From NCBI RefSeq assembly GCF_017115105.1, contig NZ_JABXKH010000121.1, positions 1 through 32,862 of the forward strand: 32,862 bases of DNA, in the 5' to 3' direction. Each line of letters begins with the position of its first letter. Position 1 is the first letter of the stretch. The notes beneath the pieces were generated by a model. That model was not told where the DNA came from, did no database searches, and was given only the letters and a program-made list of their open reading frames with translations. Source of the stretch: Nostoc sp. NMS2 (GTDB taxonomy: Bacteria > Cyanobacteriota > Cyanobacteriia > Cyanobacteriales > Nostocaceae). The position numbers were made by a program, and so were the translations under genes. Shown piece after piece: positions 1-8,447 of this stretch.

Positions 1-43
1 TACGTAAGTCTGCTGCTGTTATTTTCTGTTTGCTTCCATTTAG

Positions 44-661
44 TCTAAACTCCAGGCAGCTGGTGTTTACGAAAATTTGACAACCAATGGTTGTCAAAAT
101 GTAGCAAATGAGAATTTGATAACCAATGGGACACAAATTCTGCCTACGAGTGAACGCCAAGTCCGACCGATGACCAAACTTGAACCCCAGGAACAGCAGG
201 AAGCGTGGCTAAGAGCAGTAGAACTTGCTGGCGGCAAAGTGCCAACTGGTAGAATCGTCAAAGATGTTGTGCAGCACATCATGGAGCGTATCCAAGTACC
301 CAATACCTACCAAATCGGTGAAGTCTGCCTCCTTATTGCCAAGGATAATCCTGATTTACGAGGAAAAGGCGGATGCTGGGGGATAGTCAACCATGTGGGT
401 GAATTCAGTTGCACAGTCACAATGTGGGATGGAGAATACACTGTGAGAATTGACCACTTGAAGCCGCTCAATTACTTGGAGTCGGAATGTCAGCAGATGC
501 AGCAGATTAGCGATCGCATCAGTAGGTTACGGCAAAACGAGAGCTTGGAAGATGCCCCAAGTGCTATGTTGAATTACTTGGGGGAGTTGAAGCGACCGTA
601 TTTGACGGCAGTGGAAGAGAAATTGTTGAGTTTGATAGAGTTTGAATATGGGGTTGATTGA
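44..661 (+). pseudogene. ParB-like Nostoc plasmid/chromosome protein, C-terminal fragment
   Basis: The open frame follows an in-frame TAG at 41-43, and the first usable start is a TTG at 77. The residues resemble the C-terminal half of a hypothetical protein family common in Nostoc and loosely related to ParB-like partition proteins; this is from memory of the family. Visible features are a charged region with the motif GGKVPTGRIVKDVVQ and a tryptophan-rich stretch around GGCWGIVNHVGEFSCTV. The N-terminal half is missing. A second frame (starting at base 3) is open from the window edge to a TGA at 78-80 and could hold the preceding residues, so a frameshift near base 40 is likely. No promoter or Shine-Dalgarno site is evident before the TTG. 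Function is not established; the fragment may be untranslated. Confidence 0.5.
77..97. repeat. Perfect inverted repeat, 9 bp arms
   Basis: Arms TTGACAACC and GGTTGTCAA are separated by AAT. The left arm belongs to a 20 bp direct repeat (72-91 and 109-128, two mismatches) encoding the ENL(T/I)TNG residues. This may be a small dispersed repeat or simple expansion inside the degenerate gene. Confidence 0.6.
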
Positions 662-711
662 ATGTTGAGTAAATCCTGATAAATTACCATCGGATTAGGG
701 ATTGGGTATGT

Positions 712-908
712 TTCTCTTAAACTTTTTGTCCGTATTTTACTTGACTTTTTGAGTCCGTCGCTTGTCGGTGGTTTTGAACTTGTTTTGCTATCTAGTCCCA
801 ACCGTCTCTCTAGCTCTGCTATCCGTTCCCGCAATTCTTGATTTTCTTTCTCCAGCCTCTCGATTTTTTGATCTTTTTCTTCTGGACTGATGCTTGAACA
901 CTACCATC
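712..908 (-). pseudogene. IS66-type transposase, N-terminal remnant
   Basis: Read on the minus strand, the sequence gives a coiled, glutamate- and lysine-rich leader followed by LRERIAELERRLGLDS and then SKPPTSDGLKK. This is the characteristic N-terminus of IS66-family transposases (TnpC). After the residues KSLRE, near base 712, the similarity ends abruptly and the frame runs into unrelated sequence. At the other end an in-frame TAG lies just before the leader. An ATG in a neighbouring frame at about 907 gives MVVFKHQS, which suggests that the original start has been shifted out of frame. The zinc-finger, DDE and C-terminal domains are all absent, so this is dead. The extension of the open frame beyond 712 toward 574 is not transposase. 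Confidence 0.75.
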
Positions 909-1199
909 TTTCTTCCCTCATGGGAATATTCCTGACATTCCTACCTGGGCAGTTACAAAACTTTTTGGTTGCTTATCACTACTTGCATATCATTACCTTA
1001 ATTTGTCTAAACCATCAGTGCGCTTAAGCACATTGTTTCTGTGATCAAGGACACATACTTGCAAATTACTATAACCATATTATTCTGCCTGTAGGGATAA
1101 ATACAGGACTCCGGTTTGATTAATGAAAAGTTGTTATATAGCTTTACTGGACTAAAATTTTAGTTTCAGTTAGCCTTCAACTAACTGTGGATTTAGTAA

Positions 1200-1275
1200 G
1201 TTGATACTAGTCTAGCAACTTGATATCAGTCAAATAACCTAATATCAGTTTGACAACCTGATATCACTCTATAAA
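1200..1275. repeat. Tandem repeat, 4 x 19 bp
   Basis: Four head-to-tail 19 bp units start at 1200, 1219, 1238 and 1257. They share a core close to TGATATCAGT followed by an A-rich end. Units differ from one another by several bases. A fifth, poorly matching unit may precede them at 1181-1199. The even spacing is just under two helical turns. Confidence 0.75.
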
Positions 1276-1328
1276 AGTCTCAACACCTCGAAAAGAAAAA
1301 CCAGAGTGATGAACAGGTTTAATATTAT

Positions 1329-1523
1329 GGTTCTTCGGTAGGTGTTATGCTGAAATTTTAATTAAACCCCAAAACTTTCCTTTAAAATCAACGCTTACAG
1401 GCGATTATAAACTCAATTTCAGCACTAAGGCTCAAATGGTAATTGTAATGTCTGTTATTATTGCCCAATAAGGATTGAAAGCTTATTTACAGACATTTTT
1501 AGCATAACAGGTACGGAAGAGCC
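1329..1523. mobile_element. MITE-like element with 8 bp target duplication
   Basis: Terminal inverted repeats of 27 bp lie at 1329-1355 and 1497-1523 and match at 22 of 27 positions. Both ends begin with GG(T/C)TCTTC. The element is 195 bp long and has no transposase. It is flanked by a perfect direct repeat AATATTAT at 1321-1328 and 1524-1531, which is the target-site duplication. The GGCTCTT-like end and the 8 bp duplication resemble ISL3-family elements; that assignment is inference. Confidence 0.85.
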
Positions 1524-1818
1524 AATATTATCCCCTAATTTAGCAAGAAAATTAGCTATACAAGGGGCAGGGGACTCAGTTAAAGATACTCTTGGCTTGC
1601 CTTGGCAACTACTCCTGAAGAAGAGTTTAAGCTCAACTCCAAATCTCTAGATTTAGGGAATTAGTATTACACAAAGAAACCTTTTTATGTAGCATGACAT
1701 GTCCAGTTCAATACAAGTCAATTCCGAACGCAGTCAAGCAATCTTTAAACCTTTGCGATCGCTGTCTTCCATCTCCTGAATTAAAAGTGTTTAATAAAAT
1801 TACTAGTACTTTGGCAAG

Positions 1819-1970
1819 CTATAGCAATCCGATTTGATTTTTGAAAAAATCTAAGTATATGTAAGGTATGTTATACCGCTGGCTAACATACTATCCGAAG
1901 GCTTTAGTGCGTTAGACAGAGGCATAACGCACCCTATGTATATTTCAAAAATCAAATATGATTCCTATAG
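1819..1970. mobile_element. Palindromic MITE-like element B
   Basis: Inverted ends of 28 bp (1819-1846 and 1943-1970) match at 25 of 28 positions and both begin CTATAG. Inside are two nested hairpins: GTATGTTA/TAACATAC (1866-1873 and 1884-1891) and GTGCGTTA/TAACGCAC (1907-1914 and 1925-1932). There is no coding frame. A TA dinucleotide at each edge would fit mobilisation by an IS630/Tc1-like transposase; this is inference. Confidence 0.8.
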
Positions 1971-1985
1971 TAGTTTTGAAGGTTA

Positions 1986-2011
1986 GTAGTAAGCACTTTA
2001 GTCTTTACTAC
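1986..2011. repeat. Small hairpin
   Basis: Arms GTAGTAA and TTACTAC are separated by 12 bases. It is probably a dispersed palindromic repeat, as no gene end lies nearby. Confidence 0.45.
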
Positions 2012-2027
2012 GAACTTGACTAAAACT

Positions 2028-2073
2028 CAAAATTCATGTGGCAAACTACTAATGATCTGCCACACGAATTTTG
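2028..2073. repeat. Hairpin with 16 bp arms
   Basis: The arms at 2028-2043 and 2058-2073 match at 15 of 16 positions around a 14-base loop. No T-run follows, so a terminator is unlikely; it is more probably another palindromic repeat. Confidence 0.6.
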
Positions 2074-2168
2074 GGAAGTTTATAGTGATAGATTTATTCG
2101 CTCAATCTCAGGAACTAGCTAGAGCCATTAATAACTTTCACAATCCATCATAATTAATTAGATGAACC

Positions 2169-2303
2169 ACTAGTGGTCTGTCCCATTAATTCTGATAGGT
2201 GAATCAAATTTAAATTTCTCTTCTTTCCTTCTTCCTTTGCGTTCTTTGTGTCCTTTGCGGTTCGTTCTTTTATCCCTCAAAATTAATGGCACAGACCACT
2301 AGT
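2169..2303. mobile_element. MITE-like element C
   Basis: Inverted ends of 27 bp (2169-2195 and 2277-2303) match at 25 of 27 positions. Both outer ends read ACTAGTGGTCTGT. The interior is a pyrimidine-rich run without coding potential. A CTAG sequence at both borders is compatible with a TA target duplication. Confidence 0.8.
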
Positions 2304-2523
2304 CTCCAGTCTGTAGTGTATTTCTCACCTAGAACTTTATGGCAGTTAAATTTTTTCGTGGTAACTGTCTTCTTCACGCAGCTAAAGATTCACTAGCTGG
2401 CATATTTCTCTGTTTTCTGTATTTTTGAAAGTGATAATTTTCTCAATGCAGATTAGATAAAACTACCAAGTTTTATTAATAAACATTCATAAAAAATTTA
2501 GATTATTAAACACTTTTACCAAG

Positions 2524-4548
2524 ATGAACTTTTCTGTTTTTACTTTTCACTTTTTATGGCAAAAGTTTGCCAGTATGTTTTTGAAAAAATTACTACATCT
2601 GAGAAATAGGCATTTTTTCTTTTGCGATCTTGTTTTATTTTCAATAATACCTTTATTAGCTCTGATTCTACGTTTAGATGGCACTTTCTCCTTCAAGGAA
2701 TACATATCAGAGCTAGTAGTTGTGACAATACTATTTTTAACGGTTAAACTAACTTTATTTTGGAGTTTTGGTTTTTATACGCATTACTGGCGCTATGCCA
2801 GCATTGAGGAGCTTACATATATAACGATGCTGATATCGGCTGCGGTAATTATCCAAGACTTGTTGTTTTATATTTCAAACTATATACCTCATCTTGATAT
2901 GGATAAACTGCCACAATCGTTACCATTTATTGATGGTTTGCTTACCTTTATTTTTATTGGTGGACTACGTTTTAGTGTTCGGGCAGTAGAAAGAACTAGC
3001 CATAAACAAACAATCTTGAATCCACACGAGCGGGTATTGGTAGTTGGTGCTGGTAGTGCAGGCGTTTCGTTAGTACAAGAAATGCAGATAAATCCGCAGT
3101 TAGGTTTTTATCCTGTAGCCTTCATTGACGATGATCCACAAAAATTCAATGTAAACATTCGTGGTATTCCTGTACTAGGTGATCGCAACTACATAACTGA
3201 CGTAGTGAAATATCAGCAAATCCACAAAGTAATAATTGCAATGCCAAGTGTTGCAGGACAAGTAATTCGGGAAATTGTTGATATTTGCAAAGCAAATGGA
3301 ATTCAGACTAGCACTCTACCAGGAATACACGAAATTCTCAATGGCCCCGTGCGAATAGACAGCATCCGCGATGTACGTATCGAAGACTTGCTCAGACGCG
3401 AACCTGTACAGACGGATATTGAAATAGTTGCCCAATTTATTGAAGGCAAGAAAGTATTAATTACAGGTGCAGGCGGATCGATTGGTAGCGAACTTTGCCG
3501 TCAAATTTGCCAGTGCCGCCCAGCAGAAATTATGCTATTGGGACACGGAGAAAACTCCGTCTTCAATATCCAACAAGAGCTAGAAAAAATTGTCGAAGCC
3601 ATGAAAGACAATGGCAAAGCACAACAATATACTCCTTGCATCTCGAGCTTAATTGCTGATATTCGCTTCGAGGAACGACTAAATCATGTTTTTGAGCAAT
3701 TCCAACCCCATGTGATTTTTCATGCTGCTGCCCACAAGCACGTCCCCTTGATGGAATTAAATCCCCCAGAAGCCATCACCAACAATGTCATTGGAACAAA
3801 AAATTTGTTGGAAATGGCTCTGCGATATAACGTTCCACATTTTGTGATGATTTCCACAGATAAAGCAGTCAATCCCACCAATGTGATGGGAGCCAGCAAG
3901 AGAGTTGCAGAAATGTTAGTGTTGCAAGCGGCAAGACAAAGCGGTAAGCCTTATGTTGCCGTGCGTTTTGGTAATGTTTTAGGAAGCCGGGGTAGCGTAG
4001 TTCCCACCTTCAAAAAACAAATTGCAGCAGGTGGCCCAGTCAGAGTTACCCATCCTGATATCTGCCGTTATTTCATGACCATTCCAGAGGCAGTGCAACT
4101 TGTTTTACAAGCCGCAGTACTTGGTCGTAGTGGTGAAGTTTTAATGATGAATATGGGTAAGCCTGTAAAAATAATTGACTTAGCGAAGGAACTCATTCGT
4201 CTTTCAGGATATGAAGTCAACAAAGACATTGAAATTGTATTTACAGGCTTGCGGTCAGGGGAAAAACTATTTGAGGAAATGTTTATTGAAGGAGAGGAAT
4301 ATGAACCGACTCAACATGAAAAATTATTAATAGTAAAAAACTCTAGTCGTACTATTCCCAAAAATATGGATTTCATTGTAGAGTCTTTGCATCGAGCAGC
4401 ATATAAGAATGATACCAATTCAATTATCTTTTTGCTTGAGCAGCTAATACCTGAATATAAACCTAAAGATTTAACCAGTGAAATCAATAGCTTAGAGAGT
4501 AATAAGAATATATCTAATTATCTCTCGAAAAACTTGTCATTAAAATAG
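2524..4548 (+). CDS. CapD/PglF-like membrane-bound NDP-sugar 4,6-dehydratase
   Basis: Predicted to convert a UDP-N-acetylhexosamine to a 4-keto-6-deoxy sugar, an early step toward bacillosamine- or fucosamine-type sugars, at the cytoplasmic face of the inner membrane. The 674 residues match the usual length of the FlaA1/WbpM/PglF/CapD long form. Residues about 33-155 form around four membrane segments. A first nucleotide-binding fold starts with VVGAGSAG near residue 173, and the catalytic Rossmann domain starts with GAGGSIGSEL near 313. The active-site region is STDKAVNPTNVMGASK, with the SDR-type tyrosine replaced by Met455 and Lys459 retained, as in PglF-type dehydratases. Start: ATG 2524 is used; the in-frame ATG at 2575 is also plausible because neither has a strong Shine-Dalgarno site. 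It is the first gene of the polysaccharide cluster and fits with the downstream aminotransferase. Confidence 0.9.
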   Translation: MNFSVFTFHFLWQKFASMFLKKLLHLRNRHFFFCDLVLFSIIPLLALILRLDGTFSFKEYISELVVVTILFLTVKLTLFWSFGFYTHYWRYASIEELTYITMLISAAVIIQDLLFYISNYIPHLDMDKLPQSLPFIDGLLTFIFIGGLRFSVRAVERTSHKQTILNPHERVLVVGAGSAGVSLVQEMQINPQLGFYPVAFIDDDPQKFNVNIRGIPVLGDRNYITDVVKYQQIHKVIIAMPSVAGQVIREIVDICKANGIQTSTLPGIHEILNGPVRIDSIRDVRIEDLLRREPVQTDIEIVAQFIEGKKVLITGAGGSIGSELCRQICQCRPAEIMLLGHGENSVFNIQQELEKIVEAMKDNGKAQQYTPCISSLIADIRFEERLNHVFEQFQPHVIFHAAAHKHVPLMELNPPEAITNNVIGTKNLLEMALRYNVPHFVMISTDKAVNPTNVMGASKRVAEMLVLQAARQSGKPYVAVRFGNVLGSRGSVVPTFKKQIAAGGPVRVTHPDICRYFMTIPEAVQLVLQAAVLGRSGEVLMMNMGKPVKIIDLAKELIRLSGYEVNKDIEIVFTGLRSGEKLFEEMFIEGEEYEPTQHEKLLIVKNSSRTIPKNMDFIVESLHRAAYKNDTNSIIFLLEQLIPEYKPKDLTSEINSLESNKNISNYLSKNLSLK

Positions 4549-4582
4549 GTTTATTAACCCTAGTGATTGTTGGATTTATGAT

Positions 4583-5962
4583 ATGAAAATTTGGCAATTG
4601 CATAACTTACTTGATTACTGGAAAAAACTCACCAGTGGCTCTGTCAATCGCAAAATTTTTGGCGCAGCGATTACGATTGCCTTCGGCACAGCATTAGTCA
4701 AAGTGGTAGCGGTGGTAAGAGAAATCGTCATTGCCTGGAAATTTGGGACAGGAGACGAACTGGATGCATTTTTAATTGCTTTGCTAGTTCCAGAATTTAT
4801 TATCAATGTTGTCGCTGGATCTTTTAATGCTGCCCTAATACCTACCTATATTAGAGTACGGGAACAACAGGGAATAAAAGCAGCACAAAGGCTTTTTTCT
4901 GGAGCTACAGTTTGGAGTCTAGGACTCTTAGGAATTACTAGCATATTGATAGTGGCATCTGCACCACAATATTTGCCACACCTAGCATTAGGATTCAGTG
5001 TTGAAAAAGTAAATCTGACTTTTAAACTACTTTGTGTAATTTCGCCAATTGTGATGTTGACTGGGATTGTCACAATCTGGAGCGCTGTTTTGAATGCAGG
5101 AGAGCGTTTTGCTTTGGCAGCACTAAGTCCAATAATGACTCCAGTTATTACTATCGTTTTACTCATCTTTGGAAACAAATTTTGGGGCGTATTCGCTTTG
5201 GCTGGAGGACTTGTTGGCGGTGCAGTTATAGAAATAACTCTCTTAGGAATTGCACTACGCCGACAAAAGGTTTCTCTACTTCCAAGATGGTATGGATTTG
5301 ATGATAACTTACGTCAAGTAGCAAACCAATACGCTCCAATGATTGCTGGAGGCTTTTTGATGTGCAGCACGGGAATAGTCGATCAAGCAATGGCAGCAAC
5401 ATTATTACCCGGAAGTGTAGCAGCACTCAGCTATGGTAATCGCTTAACTGCTTTCCCAATAACTTTAATGACTCAAGCATTAAGTACCGCAGTTATTCCT
5501 TATTTTTCTACGATGGTAGCGCGTGAAGATTGGGTAGGAGTACGTTATACATTGAAGCGCTATATGAAGTTTATATTTGCAGCCGCTTTACCAATAGCAT
5601 TACTGATAATTTTATTTTCTGGAACTATAGTACAAATACTTTTTCAAAGAGGCTTATTTACAGCAAATGATACTCAATTAGTAGCTACTATACAGGCTTT
5701 TAATGCTTTGCAAATACCTTTACGTGGCCCAGGTATTTTGGTAGTACGCTTCATATCTGCAACACGATCTAATCAAATCCTGATGTGGGGATCTGGTTTT
5801 AATCTAATAATCAATATTGCCTTAGACTATCTATTCATTCAGTGGCTAGGGGTTGCAGGTATTGCCCTATCAACATCCTGTGTTTATATTTTCTCTTTCT
5901 TCTTCCTACTGTGTTTTGCAATTAAGAAAATAAACAAAGCCTCCATAATACCAAATGCTTAA
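4583..5962 (+). CDS. MurJ/MviN-family lipid-linked oligosaccharide flippase
   Basis: A polytopic membrane protein of 459 residues, almost entirely hydrophobic helices, in the MOP superfamily. The N-terminal region with REIVIAWKFGTGDELDAF and the following NVVAGSFNAALIPTY segment is diagnostic of MurJ (MviN). MurJ itself flips lipid II for peptidoglycan. Located between a sugar-nucleotide enzyme and glycosyltransferases, and with no other Wzx in the window, this copy probably flips the undecaprenyl-linked repeat unit to the periplasm. It is somewhat shorter than typical MurJ, so the last helices may be missing. Its stop overlaps the next start by 8 nt, implying co-translation. That it replaces Wzx is inference; it could instead be the housekeeping MurJ. 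Confidence 0.82.
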   Translation: MKIWQLHNLLDYWKKLTSGSVNRKIFGAAITIAFGTALVKVVAVVREIVIAWKFGTGDELDAFLIALLVPEFIINVVAGSFNAALIPTYIRVREQQGIKAAQRLFSGATVWSLGLLGITSILIVASAPQYLPHLALGFSVEKVNLTFKLLCVISPIVMLTGIVTIWSAVLNAGERFALAALSPIMTPVITIVLLIFGNKFWGVFALAGGLVGGAVIEITLLGIALRRQKVSLLPRWYGFDDNLRQVANQYAPMIAGGFLMCSTGIVDQAMAATLLPGSVAALSYGNRLTAFPITLMTQALSTAVIPYFSTMVAREDWVGVRYTLKRYMKFIFAAALPIALLIILFSGTIVQILFQRGLFTANDTQLVATIQAFNALQIPLRGPGILVVRFISATRSNQILMWGSGFNLIINIALDYLFIQWLGVAGIALSTSCVYIFSFFFLLCFAIKKINKASIIPNA

Positions 5963-7100
5963 AAATAACGGATCACAATTATTCGCAAAAAGGCGAATAA
6001 CACTTGTTATCCCATCACTTTATTCAGGTGGTGCTGAACGAGTTTTATCAATCATATCCAATTACTGGGCTAGAAAAGGATGGAAAATCACTTTGTTGAC
6101 TTTTTTTGGAGATCAGCCTCCGTTTTATCATCTCGATTCTAGAATTACTTATATTCCTTTACATATAGCAGGAGATTCTTTTAATCTCATAGCAGCAGTC
6201 AAGAATAACTTGTATCGGATTTATAAACTACGACTTGCTATTACTGCTAGCAATCCAGACATTGTGATTAGCTTTATGAGTGAAGCTAATGTGACTACAC
6301 TGCTAGCAACTAGAGGTTTAAATGTGCCAGTATTAGTTTCGGAGCGTATTAATCCTGAAATTAGTCTTGCCAAAAGCTCTATTTGGATGAAACTTCGTCA
6401 ATGGACTTATCCACTTGCAGAGCGAGTTATTGTTCAAACTCAAAGAGCATTGAATTATTTTCCATCCAGTTTACAAACTCGTATTTGTGCCATTCCTAAT
6501 CCGGTTTTATTACCACCCCCCAAATCATCCAAACCCAAAGAATTATCTGACAAGTTACCTGGACAAAAATTCTTTATTGCTGTAGGACGGCTTGAACAAC
6601 AAAAAGGTTTTGATCTATTACTACAAGCTTTCGCTAATTTGAAAGATGATTTTCCCCAATGGCAGTTAATTATTTTAGGAGAAGGAACTTTACATTTAGA
6701 TTTAACAGAGTTGTGTCATCAGTTGGGACTCAATAATCGCGTTGATTTTCCCGGAAGAGTAAAGAATATTTATGAATTTCTCCAAGAAGCTGATATTTAC
6801 GTTATGTCCTCACGATTTGAAGGCTTTCCAAATGCACTATGTGAGGCAATGGCTTGTGGGCTACCAGTTATTTCTACCGACTGTCCCAATGGGCCTAGAG
6901 AAATCATTCGTGATGGTATAGATGGTTTATTAGTACCTAATGAGGATGTTTTAGCATTAACCGCAGCAATGAAGCTTTTAATGTCTGATGAAGAAAAGCG
7001 AAAACATTTAGCTACTAATGCATCAGGTATTACTGAACGCTTGAGCATAGCAAAAATTATGGAAATGTGGGAATTTGTTGTTAAAGAGGTTGTTGAGTAA
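5955..7100 (+). CDS. GT4-family glycosyltransferase
   Basis: A GT-B fold retaining glycosyltransferase, probably adding one sugar to the lipid-linked repeat unit at the cytoplasmic membrane face. The N-terminal acceptor domain has GGAERV at residues 25-30. The C-terminal donor domain has the VGRLEQQKGFD segment and the E-x7-E motif Glu289/Glu297 (EGFPNALCE). Length 381 is normal. ATG 5955 lies inside the end of the flippase gene, and the stop overlaps the next start as TAATG, so the gene sits in a translationally coupled chain. Donor and acceptor cannot be read from sequence. Confidence 0.9.
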   Translation: MLKNNGSQLFAKRRITLVIPSLYSGGAERVLSIISNYWARKGWKITLLTFFGDQPPFYHLDSRITYIPLHIAGDSFNLIAAVKNNLYRIYKLRLAITASNPDIVISFMSEANVTTLLATRGLNVPVLVSERINPEISLAKSSIWMKLRQWTYPLAERVIVQTQRALNYFPSSLQTRICAIPNPVLLPPPKSSKPKELSDKLPGQKFFIAVGRLEQQKGFDLLLQAFANLKDDFPQWQLIILGEGTLHLDLTELCHQLGLNNRVDFPGRVKNIYEFLQEADIYVMSSRFEGFPNALCEAMACGLPVISTDCPNGPREIIRDGIDGLLVPNEDVLALTAAMKLLMSDEEKRKHLATNASGITERLSIAKIMEMWEFVVKEVVE

Positions 7101-8428
7101 TGAATTTTAGGAAACTTGTTTATTTTTCTTATGCGAATTTTAGAGGTTATAAGGTTAGCCATTTATATCAACAGCTTCAACAAGAATCTAGTTCTGTTAT
7201 TAATATTGGTACAACCCAAAAGTTACTAGAAAAACTTTTAATTCACTGCAAAAAAAACGTGCCTTACTATGCAGACTATCTGAATAAAATCAGCCCAGAT
7301 AAATTGCTGATGCAAGAGCAAGAACAATGGCTTACCCAATTACCTATTTTAACCAAGGATATTATTCGTGAAAACTTTCAACAATTACAATCTGCTGATT
7401 TAGCACAACGTAAGTGGTATTTTAATACATCAGGTGGTTCAACTGGAGAACCCATCAAGATCATCCAAGATCAAGAATACACTGATAACTCTGAGGCTAT
7501 TACCTTACTTTATTCCCATTTAGTTGGACGAGAACTTGGTGAACTGGAAGCGTATTTATGGGGTTCAGAACAGGAAGTTATTAAAGGTACAAAAGGATGG
7601 AAAGCCAATTTTTTCAACTTTCTTAGCAATACAATTTATCTGAATGCTTTTAAAATGACCCCTGAAAGCATGAGAAGATTTCTTCGATGCCTAAATGCAA
7701 AGCGTCCACAGTTAATTATTGCTTATGCACAAGCCATATATGAATTAGCAAAGTTTACTGAAAGCGAACATATAAAAGTTGTTCCTCAAAAGGCTATTAT
7801 CACTTCTGCTGGTACACTGTATCCCTGGATGAGAGATAAGATTGAGATGGTATTTCAGTGTCAGGTTTTTAACCGTTATGGTTCTAGAGAAGTTAGCAAT
7901 ATAGCATGTGAACGTCCAGGCTGTAAAGGTTTGTGGGCAGCTCCTTGGGGTAATTATATCGAGATTGTAGATGATAACAATCAACCAGTGCCAGCAGGAG
8001 TTGAAGGTAATATTCTGATTACATGTCTGAAAAACTTCGCTATGCCTTTAATTCGTTATAAAATTGGCGATCGCGGTACTTTATCTGCTGAATATCATTC
8101 AGGACAGATATTACAGTATGTCACTGGCAGGAATGTTGATACTTTTAAAACTCAAGATGGAACTTTGATAGATGGAGAATACTTTACTCACCTTTTATAT
8201 TTTAGAAAATGGGTTAAAAAATTTCAAATCATCCAGAAAAGTTACTCACATATATCTATTAAAATTATTCAAGATGCTAGATTCAGTTATCAACCAGAAG
8301 ATTTAAATGATGTTATTTCTAAATGTAAAAAAATCATGGGTGAAACCTGTATTATTAGTTTTGAATTTGTGAATGATATACCCCACGCTTCTTCAGGCAA
8401 ATATCGATACACTATTTCCGATATTTAG
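7100..8428 (+). CDS. CapK/PaaK-like adenylate-forming enzyme
   Basis: Related to phenylacetate-CoA ligase (PaaK) and to CapK proteins of capsule clusters. These enzymes activate a carboxylic acid as an acyl-adenylate, usually for transfer to CoA. The ATP-binding signature NTSGGSTGEPIKI starts near residue 108. A Cys-containing NRYGSREVSNIACERPGC stretch and a PLIRYKIGDRG motif follow, as in the family. The 442 residues are full length. Start ATG 7100 overlaps the previous stop by one base. In polysaccharide loci the substrate is generally unknown; a role in acylating or amidating a sugar is inference. The product should be cytosolic. Confidence 0.85.
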   Translation: MNFRKLVYFSYANFRGYKVSHLYQQLQQESSSVINIGTTQKLLEKLLIHCKKNVPYYADYLNKISPDKLLMQEQEQWLTQLPILTKDIIRENFQQLQSADLAQRKWYFNTSGGSTGEPIKIIQDQEYTDNSEAITLLYSHLVGRELGELEAYLWGSEQEVIKGTKGWKANFFNFLSNTIYLNAFKMTPESMRRFLRCLNAKRPQLIIAYAQAIYELAKFTESEHIKVVPQKAIITSAGTLYPWMRDKIEMVFQCQVFNRYGSREVSNIACERPGCKGLWAAPWGNYIEIVDDNNQPVPAGVEGNILITCLKNFAMPLIRYKIGDRGTLSAEYHSGQILQYVTGRNVDTFKTQDGTLIDGEYFTHLLYFRKWVKKFQIIQKSYSHISIKIIQDARFSYQPEDLNDVISKCKKIMGETCIISFEFVNDIPHASSGKYRYTISDI

Positions 8429-8447
8429 CCAGGATAAATTAATAATC

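Larger units (their letters stand above)
909..2523. other. Gene-free region rich in repeats
   Basis: No credible coding frame was found in about 1.6 kb. The stretch holds the 19 bp tandem repeats, three inverted-repeat elements and two small hairpins listed separately. The remainder is AT-rich sequence in which I see nothing specific. The last 200 bases presumably contain the promoter of the polysaccharide cluster, but no clear -35/-10 pair can be called. Confidence 0.6.

Noticed and set aside
574..711. Extension of the reverse-strand frame past the IS66 remnant
   Set aside because: The residues after KSLRE do not resemble IS66 and the stretch overlaps the end of the ParB-like fragment.
1200..1275. 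CRISPR-like repeat array
   Set aside because: Units are contiguous with no spacers, and no cas genes are present.
8373..8447. Upstream in-frame ATG extending the GT4 gene by 25 residues
   Set aside because: It would overlap the CapK-like gene by 56 nt, and the leader does not resemble a GT4 N-terminus; ATG 8448 starts the conserved fold.
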